Made by a program: the position numbers and the translations under genes. A stretch of 64,000 nt of DNA from Marinomonas aquimarina (GTDB lineage Bacteria > Pseudomonadota > Gammaproteobacteria > Pseudomonadales > Marinomonadaceae): NCBI RefSeq assembly GCF_900089755.1, contig NZ_FLOC01000019.1, positions 30,733-94,732 on the forward strand, read 5' to 3'. Each line of letters begins with the position of its first letter. Positions within the stretch are counted from its first letter, which is position 1. Below the pieces are notes generated by a model. That model did not search any database. It had not been told where the DNA came from and saw only the letters and a program-made list of their open reading frames with translations. This document shows positions 44,005 through 52,467 of the stretch, one piece after another.

Positions 44005-44940
44005 ATGAAAGCTGCAAAACACCTAAATGATATGAACATTAGCTTGGGACAAGCTCGAGCTTTTCTTCAAAGCAACTTAAGCACACCAGACTTGTTAATG
44101 CAGATCTTAGAGCAGTACGAAGTCAGTAATGAAATGGTCGCGGAGATCATGGGCAGCTCTCGTGGTCATATCGTACGTTACTTTGCCCAGAACGGTATCG
44201 ATAGTTCGGTACTGGACACATTTCACAGCGACGATGAAATCGAAGAGGACGAAGACGAAGATACTGGCTATGGCAGTGATGCGGTTGCGTTAGCCGTTAA
44301 TTCGAATCTCGATGCCGAAATCGGTGAAGCAATGGAGTCGGACCTTTACCAAATCGAATTAATTTCAGGCTCAGAGTACACCTTTACCGTGACCAGCGAT
44401 GAGCTAACCGCACCACGTCTAGTGTTACTGAATGACGAGGGTGAACGTCTTGGCAGCGATTACCAAACGCTTGAAGAAGATGAAGCATCTTTCACTTTCA
44501 CTGCGAGCGAAAGCGGTACGTTTTACCTAGACCTTTCTGATCTAGTTGATGAAACCACTGGTGAATACAATATCAGTTTCACTGTCATGGATGACTTCGC
44601 CGCGGACCTAACTACCACAGGTATTGTTGTGGTGGATGATACAGCCAGCGGAATCCTTGAAGTGGGAGGCGATGAGGATTGGTTTGCAGTGGCGTTGGTC
44701 GCCGATCAAAGCTATGACATTGCAGTCGATAGTACGGATTTCTCTACAGCACACATCGCCATTTACGATACCACGGGCACATTTGTCACCGAGCTCGCCG
44801 CTGATGATGATGAGGACGGAGTGTTAGCGTTCACCGCTACTGCAAGCGAAACCTATTACGTCGCAGTGTCCGACACAGATCCAGAGGTAACAGGCAACTA
44901 CCTAGTTGGTGTGCAATTGCAAGAAGAAGTAATCGTTTAA
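44005..44940 (+). CDS. Acidic PPC-domain protein (paralogue 3)
   Basis: 311 residues, acidic, no Sec signal. The N-terminal module has SLGQARAFLQ, LSTPDLL, and IVRYFAQNGIDSSVL (to about residue 70). A short acidic stretch, EIEEDEDEDTGYGSD, leads to two PPC-like domains: SDLYQIELISGSEYTFTV and DEDWFAVALVADQSYDIAV. It ends VGVQLQEEVIV. The order and length match paralogue 2. GCGGAGG precedes the ATG. Function unknown; a secreted binding or surface-layer-like role fits but is inference. Confidence 0.83.
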   Translation: MKAAKHLNDMNISLGQARAFLQSNLSTPDLLMQILEQYEVSNEMVAEIMGSSRGHIVRYFAQNGIDSSVLDTFHSDDEIEEDEDEDTGYGSDAVALAVNSNLDAEIGEAMESDLYQIELISGSEYTFTVTSDELTAPRLVLLNDEGERLGSDYQTLEEDEASFTFTASESGTFYLDLSDLVDETTGEYNISFTVMDDFAADLTTTGIVVVDDTASGILEVGGDEDWFAVALVADQSYDIAVDSTDFSTAHIAIYDTTGTFVTELAADDDEDGVLAFTATASETYYVAVSDTDPEVTGNYLVGVQLQEEVIV

Positions 44941-44965
44941 CTCCCCTACGAGAACTTCCCTTCCT

Positions 44966-44994
44966 AGCCAACACCTCGGTGTTGGCTATTTTTT
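44966..44994 (+). terminator. Terminator of PPC paralogue 3
   Basis: AGCCAACACC-TC-GGTGTTGGCT followed by ATTTTTT; the same stem-loop as after paralogue 1. Confidence 0.9.
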
Positions 44995-45013
44995 GCCTAC
45001 TCATACTGAACAT

Positions 45014-45043
45014 AAAAAATCCCTGCACTGGCAGGGATTTTTT
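45014..45043 (-). terminator. Terminator of the NhaC-type gene
   Basis: AATCCCTGC pairs with GCAGGGATT around ACTG, flanked by A and T runs; functional on the minus strand. Confidence 0.88.
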
Positions 45044-45073
45044 ATGGCAGGGTCCGGAGTAGCAAAGCGCTGT

Positions 45074-46390
45074 TTAAGCGCGCTTTGCTTGAGGCCAACT
45101 CAAGGCAATCGATGAGAAGGCCACCAAGGCAAGGATCCAGCTGTATTGAACGTGCGTAATCAACGCCAGCGGGGAAATACCGGCCAAGGAAGACGCCAGT
45201 AGAACTTGTGCTCCATAGGGGATCAGCCCTTGGATGACACAGGAGAAAATATCCAGCAGGCTGGCACTGCGACGTGGGTCCACATCGTAGCGTGTGGCGA
45301 TGTCTTTCGCGACAGAACCATTAATCAAGATCGCTACGGTATTGTTGGCGGTACACAGGTTGGTTAATGCGACGGAGGCACTGATGCTCAGCTCTCCTGC
45401 TTTACGCGATCCTTGCTGCGCGCCCAAACGACGGCTAATGGATTCGATGGCTTGGACAATCCAGGCCAAACCGCCTTGAGTTTTCATCAAACTCCCCAAG
45501 CCACCGATCAACAACGATAAGATCATGATTTCTTGCATACCTGTGTAGCCAGCGTAGATGTCTTGCGACAAGCTTGCGACGCTGTAATCGGTCATATTGA
45601 CGAGGCCCAGCCCGCCCGCAAAGACGATGCCGGAGAACAACACCAGCAGGACGTTCACCCCTAGAATAGCCAACACAAGGACCGCCACATAAGGCAATAC
45701 TAACCAAATGTTGTAGTCTTTCAGGTCACCCACTTGTGCTTGCGAACCTTGAAAAAACAACCACACTAAGACCAGCAAGGCAGCCGGTAGAGCAATCTTA
45801 AAGTTCATGCGAAATTTATCACGCATCGCACAACCTTGAGTACGGGTCGCGGCAATGGTGGTATCCGAAATGATCGACAAGTTATCACCAAACATGGCAC
45901 CGCCGACGACGGCTCCAACGGTGGTAAGCAGCGGCAAGTCCGTGGCGTCTGCCACGCCAATGGCAATCGGAGCAATGGCGGCAATCGTGCCCATGGACGT
46001 CCCCATCGAAGTCGCCACAAACGCGGTGATAATAAAAATCCCCGGTAAGATAAAGCTTGCAGGGATGATGCTTAAACCAAAGTTCACCGTAGCATCGACA
46101 CCGCCGATGGCTTTGGCCACACTGGCAAAGGCCCCCGCCAGAAGATAAATCAACACCATGGTAATAATGGTGTGGTCGCCCACGCCCTTGATAAAGGTCT
46201 CGATACGTTCATTTAACGAGCCTCGAGCCAGTACAATGGCCAAGACTAACGCTGGCAAGATCGCCACAGGGGCTTGAATTTGATAAAAGGCAAAGTCAAC
46301 ATCTTGGCTTTGATACCAAAGACCACTGCCGACAAAAAGCGTTAAAAACAGGACAAGTGGCAACAAAGCCACTGCAGTTGGTTTATTCAT
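45074..46390 (-). CDS. NhaC-family Na+/H+ antiporter
   Basis: About 438 residues with eleven or twelve hydrophobic helices. FVATSMGTSMGTIAAIAPIAIGVA (around residue 120) and GAVVGGAMFGDNLSIISDTTIAATRTQG are the NhaC signatures, holding the ion-binding Asp residues. CTANNTVAILINGSVAKDI lies in the second half. It exchanges sodium for protons, or organic acids such as malate for lactate, as some relatives do. The frame opens at 46441, but the ATG at 46390 is used since it gives the normal length. It is a single-gene unit with its own terminator. Confidence 0.9.
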   Translation of the reverse strand: MNKPTAVALLPLVLFLTLFVGSGLWYQSQDVDFAFYQIQAPVAILPALVLAIVLARGSLNERIETFIKGVGDHTIITMVLIYLLAGAFASVAKAIGGVDATVNFGLSIIPASFILPGIFIITAFVATSMGTSMGTIAAIAPIAIGVADATDLPLLTTVGAVVGGAMFGDNLSIISDTTIAATRTQGCAMRDKFRMNFKIALPAALLVLVWLFFQGSQAQVGDLKDYNIWLVLPYVAVLVLAILGVNVLLVLFSGIVFAGGLGLVNMTDYSVASLSQDIYAGYTGMQEIMILSLLIGGLGSLMKTQGGLAWIVQAIESISRRLGAQQGSRKAGELSISASVALTNLCTANNTVAILINGSVAKDIATRYDVDPRRSASLLDIFSCVIQGLIPYGAQVLLASSLAGISPLALITHVQYSWILALVAFSSIALSWPQAKRA

Positions 46391-46686
46391 GATAACTGTT
46401 GTTTCCAGTATAAATTGGTCAATTTCGTAGCTTTTGGCCACTGTTCGCGCCCATCATAGAGAAAGATAACCGCCTTATCCAATATCAAAACGTGCTTTTT
46501 GAAAGCCGTTTCGTTATAACTTAAAAAACGCAATCCTAGAGCTTTTTACATAAAAAGAAATAAAAGACAAGATCTTGCCTAAGCTAGGCAATTTAATTGA
46601 CTCTCCTGTAAGATTTTTTACGCGCAATCGTCTAAACCAACAAGAACACTCTTGTCTTATTAAACAACCACTTAAGAGACGTATAG

Positions 46687-48840
46687 ATGAAAAAGATCAG
46701 TTTGGCGCTGGTGCTGCTTGCAATCGCTAGCCTCGTATTTTGGCAATTCCATGATTTCCTCACGCTAGACGCCATGCAACAAAATCTAGGCCAGTTTCAA
46801 CAATGGCGCGACCAGCAGCCGCTGCTGATCACCTTGGCTTTTTTTGTGCTGTATGTACTGGTCACGGCCTTATCCATCCCCGGCGCCACACTTATGACTC
46901 TTGCCGGTGGTGCTTTGTTTGGCCTAGGCTGGGGCTTGGCCATCATTTCCTTTGCCAGTACCTTAGGGGCGACCCTCGCCTTCATTGGTGCACGCTATTT
47001 CTTGCGGGATTGGGTGCAAGGCCGCTTCCAGCAACGTCTTAAAGCTATCAACCAAGGCGTTGAGCAAGACGGTGCCTTTTATTTATTCACTCTACGTCTT
47101 GTGCCCGTCTTTCCCTTTTTTCTGATTAACTTATTAATGGGGTTAACACCGCTTAAAACTTGGACCTTTTACTGGGTGTCACAAGTGGGCATGCTGGCAG
47201 GCACTGCGGTGTATGTGAATGCAGGTACTCAGCTGGCTCAGATTGATGGCTTAGGCGCGATTGTTTCCCCGAGCTTATTGTTCTCTTTTGCCCTGCTAGG
47301 GTTCTTTCCTTGGCTTGCTAAGCTATTGCTTTCATTAATAAAAAAGCGTCGTGTTTACCAAAAGTTCAGCCCACCTAAGAACTTTGATCGTAATCTAATC
47401 GTGATTGGTGCTGGTGCAGCAGGGTTGGTAAGCGCTTACATTGGTGCCACCGTCAAAGCCAAAGTCACCCTTATAGAACAAGCCCATATGGGCGGCGATT
47501 GCCTCAACTTTGGTTGTGTACCGAGTAAAGCCTTGATCAAAAGTGCCAAAGTGGCCGCGCAAATGCGCCATGCTGAGCGCTATGGCTTAACCAGCGCCAC
47601 TCCTCAGTTCTCCTTTAAACAAGTGATGGCACGGGTGCAGCAGGTGATTGCCCAGATCGAGCCCCATGACAGTATCGAGCGCTACACGCAACTCGGCGTC
47701 GAGGTCCGACAAGGCCATGCTAAACTGCTCGATCCATGGCGCGTAGAGCTGACGGACACTAATGGAAGTAAGCACACACTCACTAGTAGAAGCATTATTA
47801 TAGCCACGGGTGCGCGGCCTTTTATTCCAGAAATCAAAGGCTTAAAGCAAGTCCCCTTTGTCACCAGTGATACCCTCTGGAAAACCTTTAATAGGCTGGA
47901 TACGCCACCAAAGCGTTTCTTGGTATTAGGTGGCGGACCAATTGGCTGTGAGTTGTCACAAGCGATGCAGCGGCTGGGTAGCCAAGTCACCCTGATTGAG
48001 AAAAGTGAGTATTTACTCTCGAAAGAAGATAAGGATATCAGTACTTTAGTACGTGAGACGCTCGAAGCCGAAGGCATTCAGGTGTTTACTAATACTGCGG
48101 TAGAATACTTTGAGAGCGCTGCTGGAGTTTCAAAAGCCTACTTAAAACAACAAGATAACCATACAAGCACCCTTGAGTTTGATGTTGTGCTAGTGGCCCT
48201 TGGACGCCAAGCTCGCTTAGAAGGGTTTGGCCTTGAGGCGTTAGGCATCCAGACACAGCGCACCATTGAGACCAATGAGTACTTGGAAACCCTCTACCCT
48301 AATATTCTTGCGGCCGGTGATGTGGCTGGCCCTTACCAGCTAACACACGTGGCGGCGCACCAAGCTTGGTACGCCAGTGTGAATGCCCTATTCGGCCAGT
48401 TTAAGCGCTTTAAAGCAGACTATCGGGTGATTCCAGCGGTGACCTTTGTCGATCCGCAGGTCGCTCGTGTGGGCTTAAATGAAACAGAGGCAACCGCTAA
48501 AGGCATTGCTTATGAAGTGACCCAATACGATGTCTCCGATCTCGATCGTGCCATCACGGAGAGCAGCGCCAAAGGCCTCATCAAGGTGCTGACCGAGCCC
48601 AATAAGGACCGTATCTTAGGAGTGACCATCGTCGCCGAAAACGCGGGAGAAATGCTGCCGGAATTTGTCTTAGCCATGAAGCATGGGCTTGGCTTAAATA
48701 AGATTCTCGGCACCATTCACGCCTACCCTACTTGGGCAGAAGCCAATAAATACGCCGCTGGCGAATGGAAAAAAGCCCATGCTCCCGCACGGCTGATGCC
48801 ATGGCTTGCGCGCTACCATGCCTGGCGCCGAAAAGGCTAG
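46687..48840 (+). CDS. Fusion of VTT-domain membrane protein and FAD-dependent disulfide oxidoreductase
   Basis: 717 residues. Residues 1-225 are a TVP38/TMEM64-like (SNARE-associated, VTT) membrane domain with LSIPGATLMTLAGGALFG and LRLVPVFPFFLINLLMG. From residue 235 a flavoprotein begins: LIVIGAGAAGLVSAYIGA is the FAD motif. The redox-active cysteines are Cys272 and Cys277 (GGDCLNFGCVPSKAL). The NAD(P) motif is FLVLGGGPIGCELSQAMQRLGS, and the C-terminal dimerisation domain follows (HAYPTWAEA). It resembles mercuric reductase but lacks the HMA domain. It likely delivers electrons at the inner membrane; substrate unknown. Confidence 0.92.
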   Translation: MKKISLALVLLAIASLVFWQFHDFLTLDAMQQNLGQFQQWRDQQPLLITLAFFVLYVLVTALSIPGATLMTLAGGALFGLGWGLAIISFASTLGATLAFIGARYFLRDWVQGRFQQRLKAINQGVEQDGAFYLFTLRLVPVFPFFLINLLMGLTPLKTWTFYWVSQVGMLAGTAVYVNAGTQLAQIDGLGAIVSPSLLFSFALLGFFPWLAKLLLSLIKKRRVYQKFSPPKNFDRNLIVIGAGAAGLVSAYIGATVKAKVTLIEQAHMGGDCLNFGCVPSKALIKSAKVAAQMRHAERYGLTSATPQFSFKQVMARVQQVIAQIEPHDSIERYTQLGVEVRQGHAKLLDPWRVELTDTNGSKHTLTSRSIIIATGARPFIPEIKGLKQVPFVTSDTLWKTFNRLDTPPKRFLVLGGGPIGCELSQAMQRLGSQVTLIEKSEYLLSKEDKDISTLVRETLEAEGIQVFTNTAVEYFESAAGVSKAYLKQQDNHTSTLEFDVVLVALGRQARLEGFGLEALGIQTQRTIETNEYLETLYPNILAAGDVAGPYQLTHVAAHQAWYASVNALFGQFKRFKADYRVIPAVTFVDPQVARVGLNETEATAKGIAYEVTQYDVSDLDRAITESSAKGLIKVLTEPNKDRILGVTIVAENAGEMLPEFVLAMKHGLGLNKILGTIHAYPTWAEANKYAAGEWKKAHAPARLMPWLARYHAWRRKG

Positions 48841-48845
48841 CAGGC

Positions 48846-50168
48846 TTACGCCTGCAAGCTCCAGCTGAGGAGCCACATGCCCAGCGCCACGCATAGCGAC
48901 ATGATAGCGCCATACAACAAGTTAGCTTTGGCCAGCTTAAAGTTATCAACCGTGTATTTACCCGCGACCGATAGATTAATACCGGACAGCGGACTGATCG
49001 TTGTGCCCACCGCCCAAGCGCACAGGGCCACAAACGCCAACAGAGTATTATTCGCGTCGTCAAAAGGCACCATGGAACTCATTAACGAGATCCCTACTAT
49101 GGGGTGTAAGCCCAGCAGCGCAATGCCACAAATAGCAAGGAAGCAAAGATAGGCTTCTAGAAAACCGAAGTGCGCAAATAAAGACCAGCCCTCTCCTAGC
49201 ACACCTTTTAAGGCGAGGCTGACGGTGGTGCTTAAAAAGCCGGCCGCTAAGAACAATGACAGCTCATTGCCCATATTTGCCAAGCGGATATGGGCATGCT
49301 CCGATAGGCGCTGTTTCGTATGCCGTGGCCCATAGCGCAATAGCAGCAAGACTACTACTGATAGCGGACTGAGTAATGTGACCACCGCCAAAATCGCCAT
49401 ACTGGGGAAGATAAAGTAATGCACCACAAGCACTAATAAGGCTAAGGTCGCAGGAAAGATGAGTGCGTTAAGCGCTAACGGGAAGCCGACAAACTGAATC
49501 ATCGAACCGTTACGTTTGAATTCCCAAACAGACACCAAACACGCCAGCAAGGCAATCGGCACACCAATCATCGCCAAGTGGTGAAACTCCGCCTGTGGCG
49601 CGATCGACAACGCCACCGCCATGGAGCCAAAAAATGGTGACCACCAAGCTGCACTCGTTAACGCTCGAATTAATACTGAGAACTGCGCTGTGGACAGTTC
49701 TTTGGATAAGCGCTGTAACTTATCCCCAACCACAAATACTGCAGACATATTGATGACCGAGCCGAGCAGGTGCACACTGGCCCAGGTGCTCAATACCCCT
49801 TTGCCACCTTGGATGGCACGACTCTGTTTCACGGTGTCTGGCAACAGCCCCAAGAAAGACACCGCCGAGAGCATGGCTACGATTGCCAAGTTGCCTTCCA
49901 ATAGATGTAAATAAGGAATCTCTACATTGGTCTTAAGCGCTACGGCTAACGCGACCAAGCCGCCCCCGATCAAGAACGCGATTTGACGTTTATTGCGGCC
50001 ATTAATACGTGGCCAAGAGCCGATACAGACCAACCAATAGGCCCATGCGGAAAGCACCGTTAAGCTGTTGAAACCTGGTAGTAATGCCAATAAAAACAGG
50101 CCACACCCAAGGGCTACTCCATAACCGCCGAGCGTTTTTATATTGAGCGAAGCTTTAGCAAACCCCAT
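48846..50168 (-). CDS. Multi-helix permease, family unassigned
   Basis: 440 residues with about ten to twelve hydrophobic helices. It contains no nucleotide-binding site and no signal peptide. Conserved-looking patches are LLEGNLAIVAMLSAVSFLG, NMGNELSLFLAAGFLSTT, and near the end LCAWAVGTTISPLSGINLSVAG, a glycine/serine hairpin like those in ion-transporter-superfamily carriers. That suggests an anion or dicarboxylate permease, but I cannot place it in a family. The stop lies 5 bases from the convergent flavoprotein gene. The ribosome site AGGAG is rather far from the ATG. Confidence 0.7.
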   Translation of the reverse strand: MGFAKASLNIKTLGGYGVALGCGLFLLALLPGFNSLTVLSAWAYWLVCIGSWPRINGRNKRQIAFLIGGGLVALAVALKTNVEIPYLHLLEGNLAIVAMLSAVSFLGLLPDTVKQSRAIQGGKGVLSTWASVHLLGSVINMSAVFVVGDKLQRLSKELSTAQFSVLIRALTSAAWWSPFFGSMAVALSIAPQAEFHHLAMIGVPIALLACLVSVWEFKRNGSMIQFVGFPLALNALIFPATLALLVLVVHYFIFPSMAILAVVTLLSPLSVVVLLLLRYGPRHTKQRLSEHAHIRLANMGNELSLFLAAGFLSTTVSLALKGVLGEGWSLFAHFGFLEAYLCFLAICGIALLGLHPIVGISLMSSMVPFDDANNTLLAFVALCAWAVGTTISPLSGINLSVAGKYTVDNFKLAKANLLYGAIMSLCVALGMWLLSWSLQA

Positions 50169-50222
50169 AGAACAGTGATCGTCTCCTGAATAAATGGCTA
50201 GCCATAACGTCCTTCTGCCTTA

Positions 50223-51290
50223 TTAAAGCAAGAGATCGCCATGGTATGCATGACGCACAATACGGTAGTCGTTTTTGCCGGACTCTTTAGCATCGTACAA
50301 GGCATGATCCACGTGATGCAGGGAAGCTTTATGGAATTGCTTATAGTAGGTGCTACCACCGACACTGATGGTGACCGATGGACCATACTGGTTTGAACGC
50401 TGGCGCACTTGCTGCACCAGTGCTTCCAGCAAGTTTACGAACACTGACGGCTGATCCGCATAATGCACAATGATAAATTCTTCACCGCCCCAGCGACCAA
50501 CAATGCCCTCTTCTGCCACCACATCCTGCAGGATATGAGCCGTCTGTTTTAAGACCTCATCTCCAACAGGGTGGCCATAGCGATCGTTGATAGATTTGAA
50601 ATCATCAATATCAACCATGGCGACAAAGATCGACTCTTGTTCTGAGTTGAGCAACAGATCTTCAATATAACGACGGTTATAAAGCCCTGTCAGATCGTCT
50701 TGGATCGCTAACAAAGCAAGCTTTGCATTCGCCTCACGCAGATGTTCATGGGAGCTTCTACGACTGGCTTCGTAGTGGCAAGCAAAGGCGAATAAACCTA
50801 GGTAAATCATGATGATATTTGCCAGCGCACCGCCATGCCATTGCGTCGCTTGCCAGCTATCGCCTTGGGCCACCATTAAACCCACCACCATAGCGAGATA
50901 GAGGCCACTGATGACAGCGCCACGTCGATAGCCAAGCAAGAAAATGCTTAACGGCGGGCAGATAAAAGCCCAAGCAAGGTTGTACCCCTGATTGCCCTTA
51001 ATCAACATAGCTGAAAAGCACACTAACACCACCAGCATGAGCAAAATGTAACGGGATAACTGAGGGCGCTTGAGACCCAGCAAGGCAAATACTGAACTCA
51101 GACCTAACACGACAGCCATCGCATCAACGATCAGAAGCGGCGGAAAAAAGCGTAACACAGAGTTGTAATAACAATAAAATGCCGCAATCAGGGTACAAAC
51201 GCAGGCACAGCTAAACGTTAAGCTCAGCTGACGATAGTCACTGTGGGCAGGCGTTACATCAAGGTAACGCTTTAATACATGACGAATCAG
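50223..51290 (-). CDS. Membrane diguanylate cyclase, apparent CTG start
   Basis: 355 residues when read from CTG at 51290. About six membrane helices (to about residue 190) precede a GGDEF domain with RWGGEEF and DIDDFKSINDRYGH, so c-di-GMP synthesis is expected. The first ATG/GTG/TTG in frame is the GTG at 51158, which would lose 44 residues and the first helix. The upstream 44 codons align gaplessly with the start of the neighbouring cyclase: LIRHVLKRYL matches MIQYLMSSYL, and AFYCYYN matches TFYCFYN. AAGAGGG lies seven bases before CTG. It is the second gene of an operon, just behind the other cyclase. Confidence 0.85.
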   Translation of the reverse strand: MIRHVLKRYLDVTPAHSDYRQLSLTFSCACVCTLIAAFYCYYNSVLRFFPPLLIVDAMAVVLGLSSVFALLGLKRPQLSRYILLMLVVLVCFSAMLIKGNQGYNLAWAFICPPLSIFLLGYRRGAVISGLYLAMVVGLMVAQGDSWQATQWHGGALANIIMIYLGLFAFACHYEASRRSSHEHLREANAKLALLAIQDDLTGLYNRRYIEDLLLNSEQESIFVAMVDIDDFKSINDRYGHPVGDEVLKQTAHILQDVVAEEGIVGRWGGEEFIIVHYADQPSVFVNLLEALVQQVRQRSNQYGPSVTISVGGSTYYKQFHKASLHHVDHALYDAKESGKNDYRIVRHAYHGDLLL

Positions 51291-51303
51291 AGCCTAGCCC
51301 TCT

Positions 51304-52353
51304 TCATGCTGACGCCATTGCGATCTTGTAACCATTTTTCCCCTTCTGTTTCACTTCATAAAGTGCCTCATCCGCGGCACGTAAGGTCAATTTATGATCG
51401 GCGCCCGTGTGTCGACTGCCGCCAACACTGATCGTAACTGAGCGCGAAACGCCAAACCCAGTGGCCGCCACACCTTGCACCAGTTGGATCAATAACGCCT
51501 CAAAGGCTTCGACATTGCTGTCATCAAATACAATGACAAACTCTTCTCCGCCCCAGCGCCCCACGACACCATGATCGCCAACCAGCTGTTGCATCAACTG
51601 GGCCAGCGCCACCAAGACCTCATCACCGGTATTGTGACCAAAGTCGTCATTAATGTGCTTAAAGTCGTCCACATCGATCATCGCCAGAAACAGCGGCTGG
51701 CGGTCATGAGCCAATAAGTAGTCTTCAATCGAGCGACGATTTTTGAGCCCTGTCAGCACATCAGTAGACGCCAAATGGGCCAGTTTTTGATTGGAGGCCT
51801 GCAATAACTTATGGGCGGATCGTCGACTGGCTTCAAAGTAACAAGAGAGCATAAATAGCAGTAGGTAAATCGCGACCACATTGACGGCCGAGCCAACATC
51901 CCATGGCGCCGCCTGCCATGTTTCAAGACCTTGCCGCGCAATCCAGACAACGAGGGCTAGGTAGCCCAAACTGAACACCGTGCCCCAAAGATAGCCCAGC
52001 AAGAAGACACTCATCAGCGGAATGATCATGGCCCAAGCCATGCTGTAGTTAGCATTGACCCTAGACAAAATGACCGCTAACACGACTCCGGCGGCCATCA
52101 ACAAAAGGATCCACGAGGCCAATCGAATACGCTTGAGCCCTAACAATACATACAATGCCAACAGGCCAACAATGGTCCCTGCCAAATCGATCAGGAACAT
52201 TTTTGGGTAATCAAAGATTAGGGTGTTATAGAAGCAGTAGAAGGTGGTAACGCAGACACAAGAAATCGCATAAATCAAAACCAGACTGACATGTCGATAA
52301 TGCTCATCTTGCTTGTTGATACCTAAGTAGCTAGACATTAAATACTGAATCAT
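51304..52353 (-). CDS. Membrane diguanylate cyclase (first of pair)
   Basis: 349 residues. Six hydrophobic helices (about 22-190) form an MASE-like sensor with YSMAWAMIIPLMSVFLLGY; then a short coiled linker (ASRRSAHKLLQASNQKL) and a GGDEF domain with RWGGEEF and DVDDFKHINDDFGHNTGDE. It should synthesise c-di-GMP. It is the likely paralogue of the next gene, which starts 13 bases after its stop. GGAG precedes the ATG. The predicted RxxD-type inhibitory site is not obvious. Confidence 0.92.
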   Translation of the reverse strand: MIQYLMSSYLGINKQDEHYRHVSLVLIYAISCVCVTTFYCFYNTLIFDYPKMFLIDLAGTIVGLLALYVLLGLKRIRLASWILLLMAAGVVLAVILSRVNANYSMAWAMIIPLMSVFLLGYLWGTVFSLGYLALVVWIARQGLETWQAAPWDVGSAVNVVAIYLLLFMLSCYFEASRRSAHKLLQASNQKLAHLASTDVLTGLKNRRSIEDYLLAHDRQPLFLAMIDVDDFKHINDDFGHNTGDEVLVALAQLMQQLVGDHGVVGRWGGEEFVIVFDDSNVEAFEALLIQLVQGVAATGFGVSRSVTISVGGSRHTGADHKLTLRAADEALYEVKQKGKNGYKIAMASA

Positions 52354-52467
52354 AAGGCGTACTCCATGTAATGCCTAACAGCGTTTAGACTACTGCCATT
52401 CCATGACCACAAAATGGCAACTATCAAGAGTCCTGCAACCCGACACAGTCGCGGTTGCAGGGGATGA

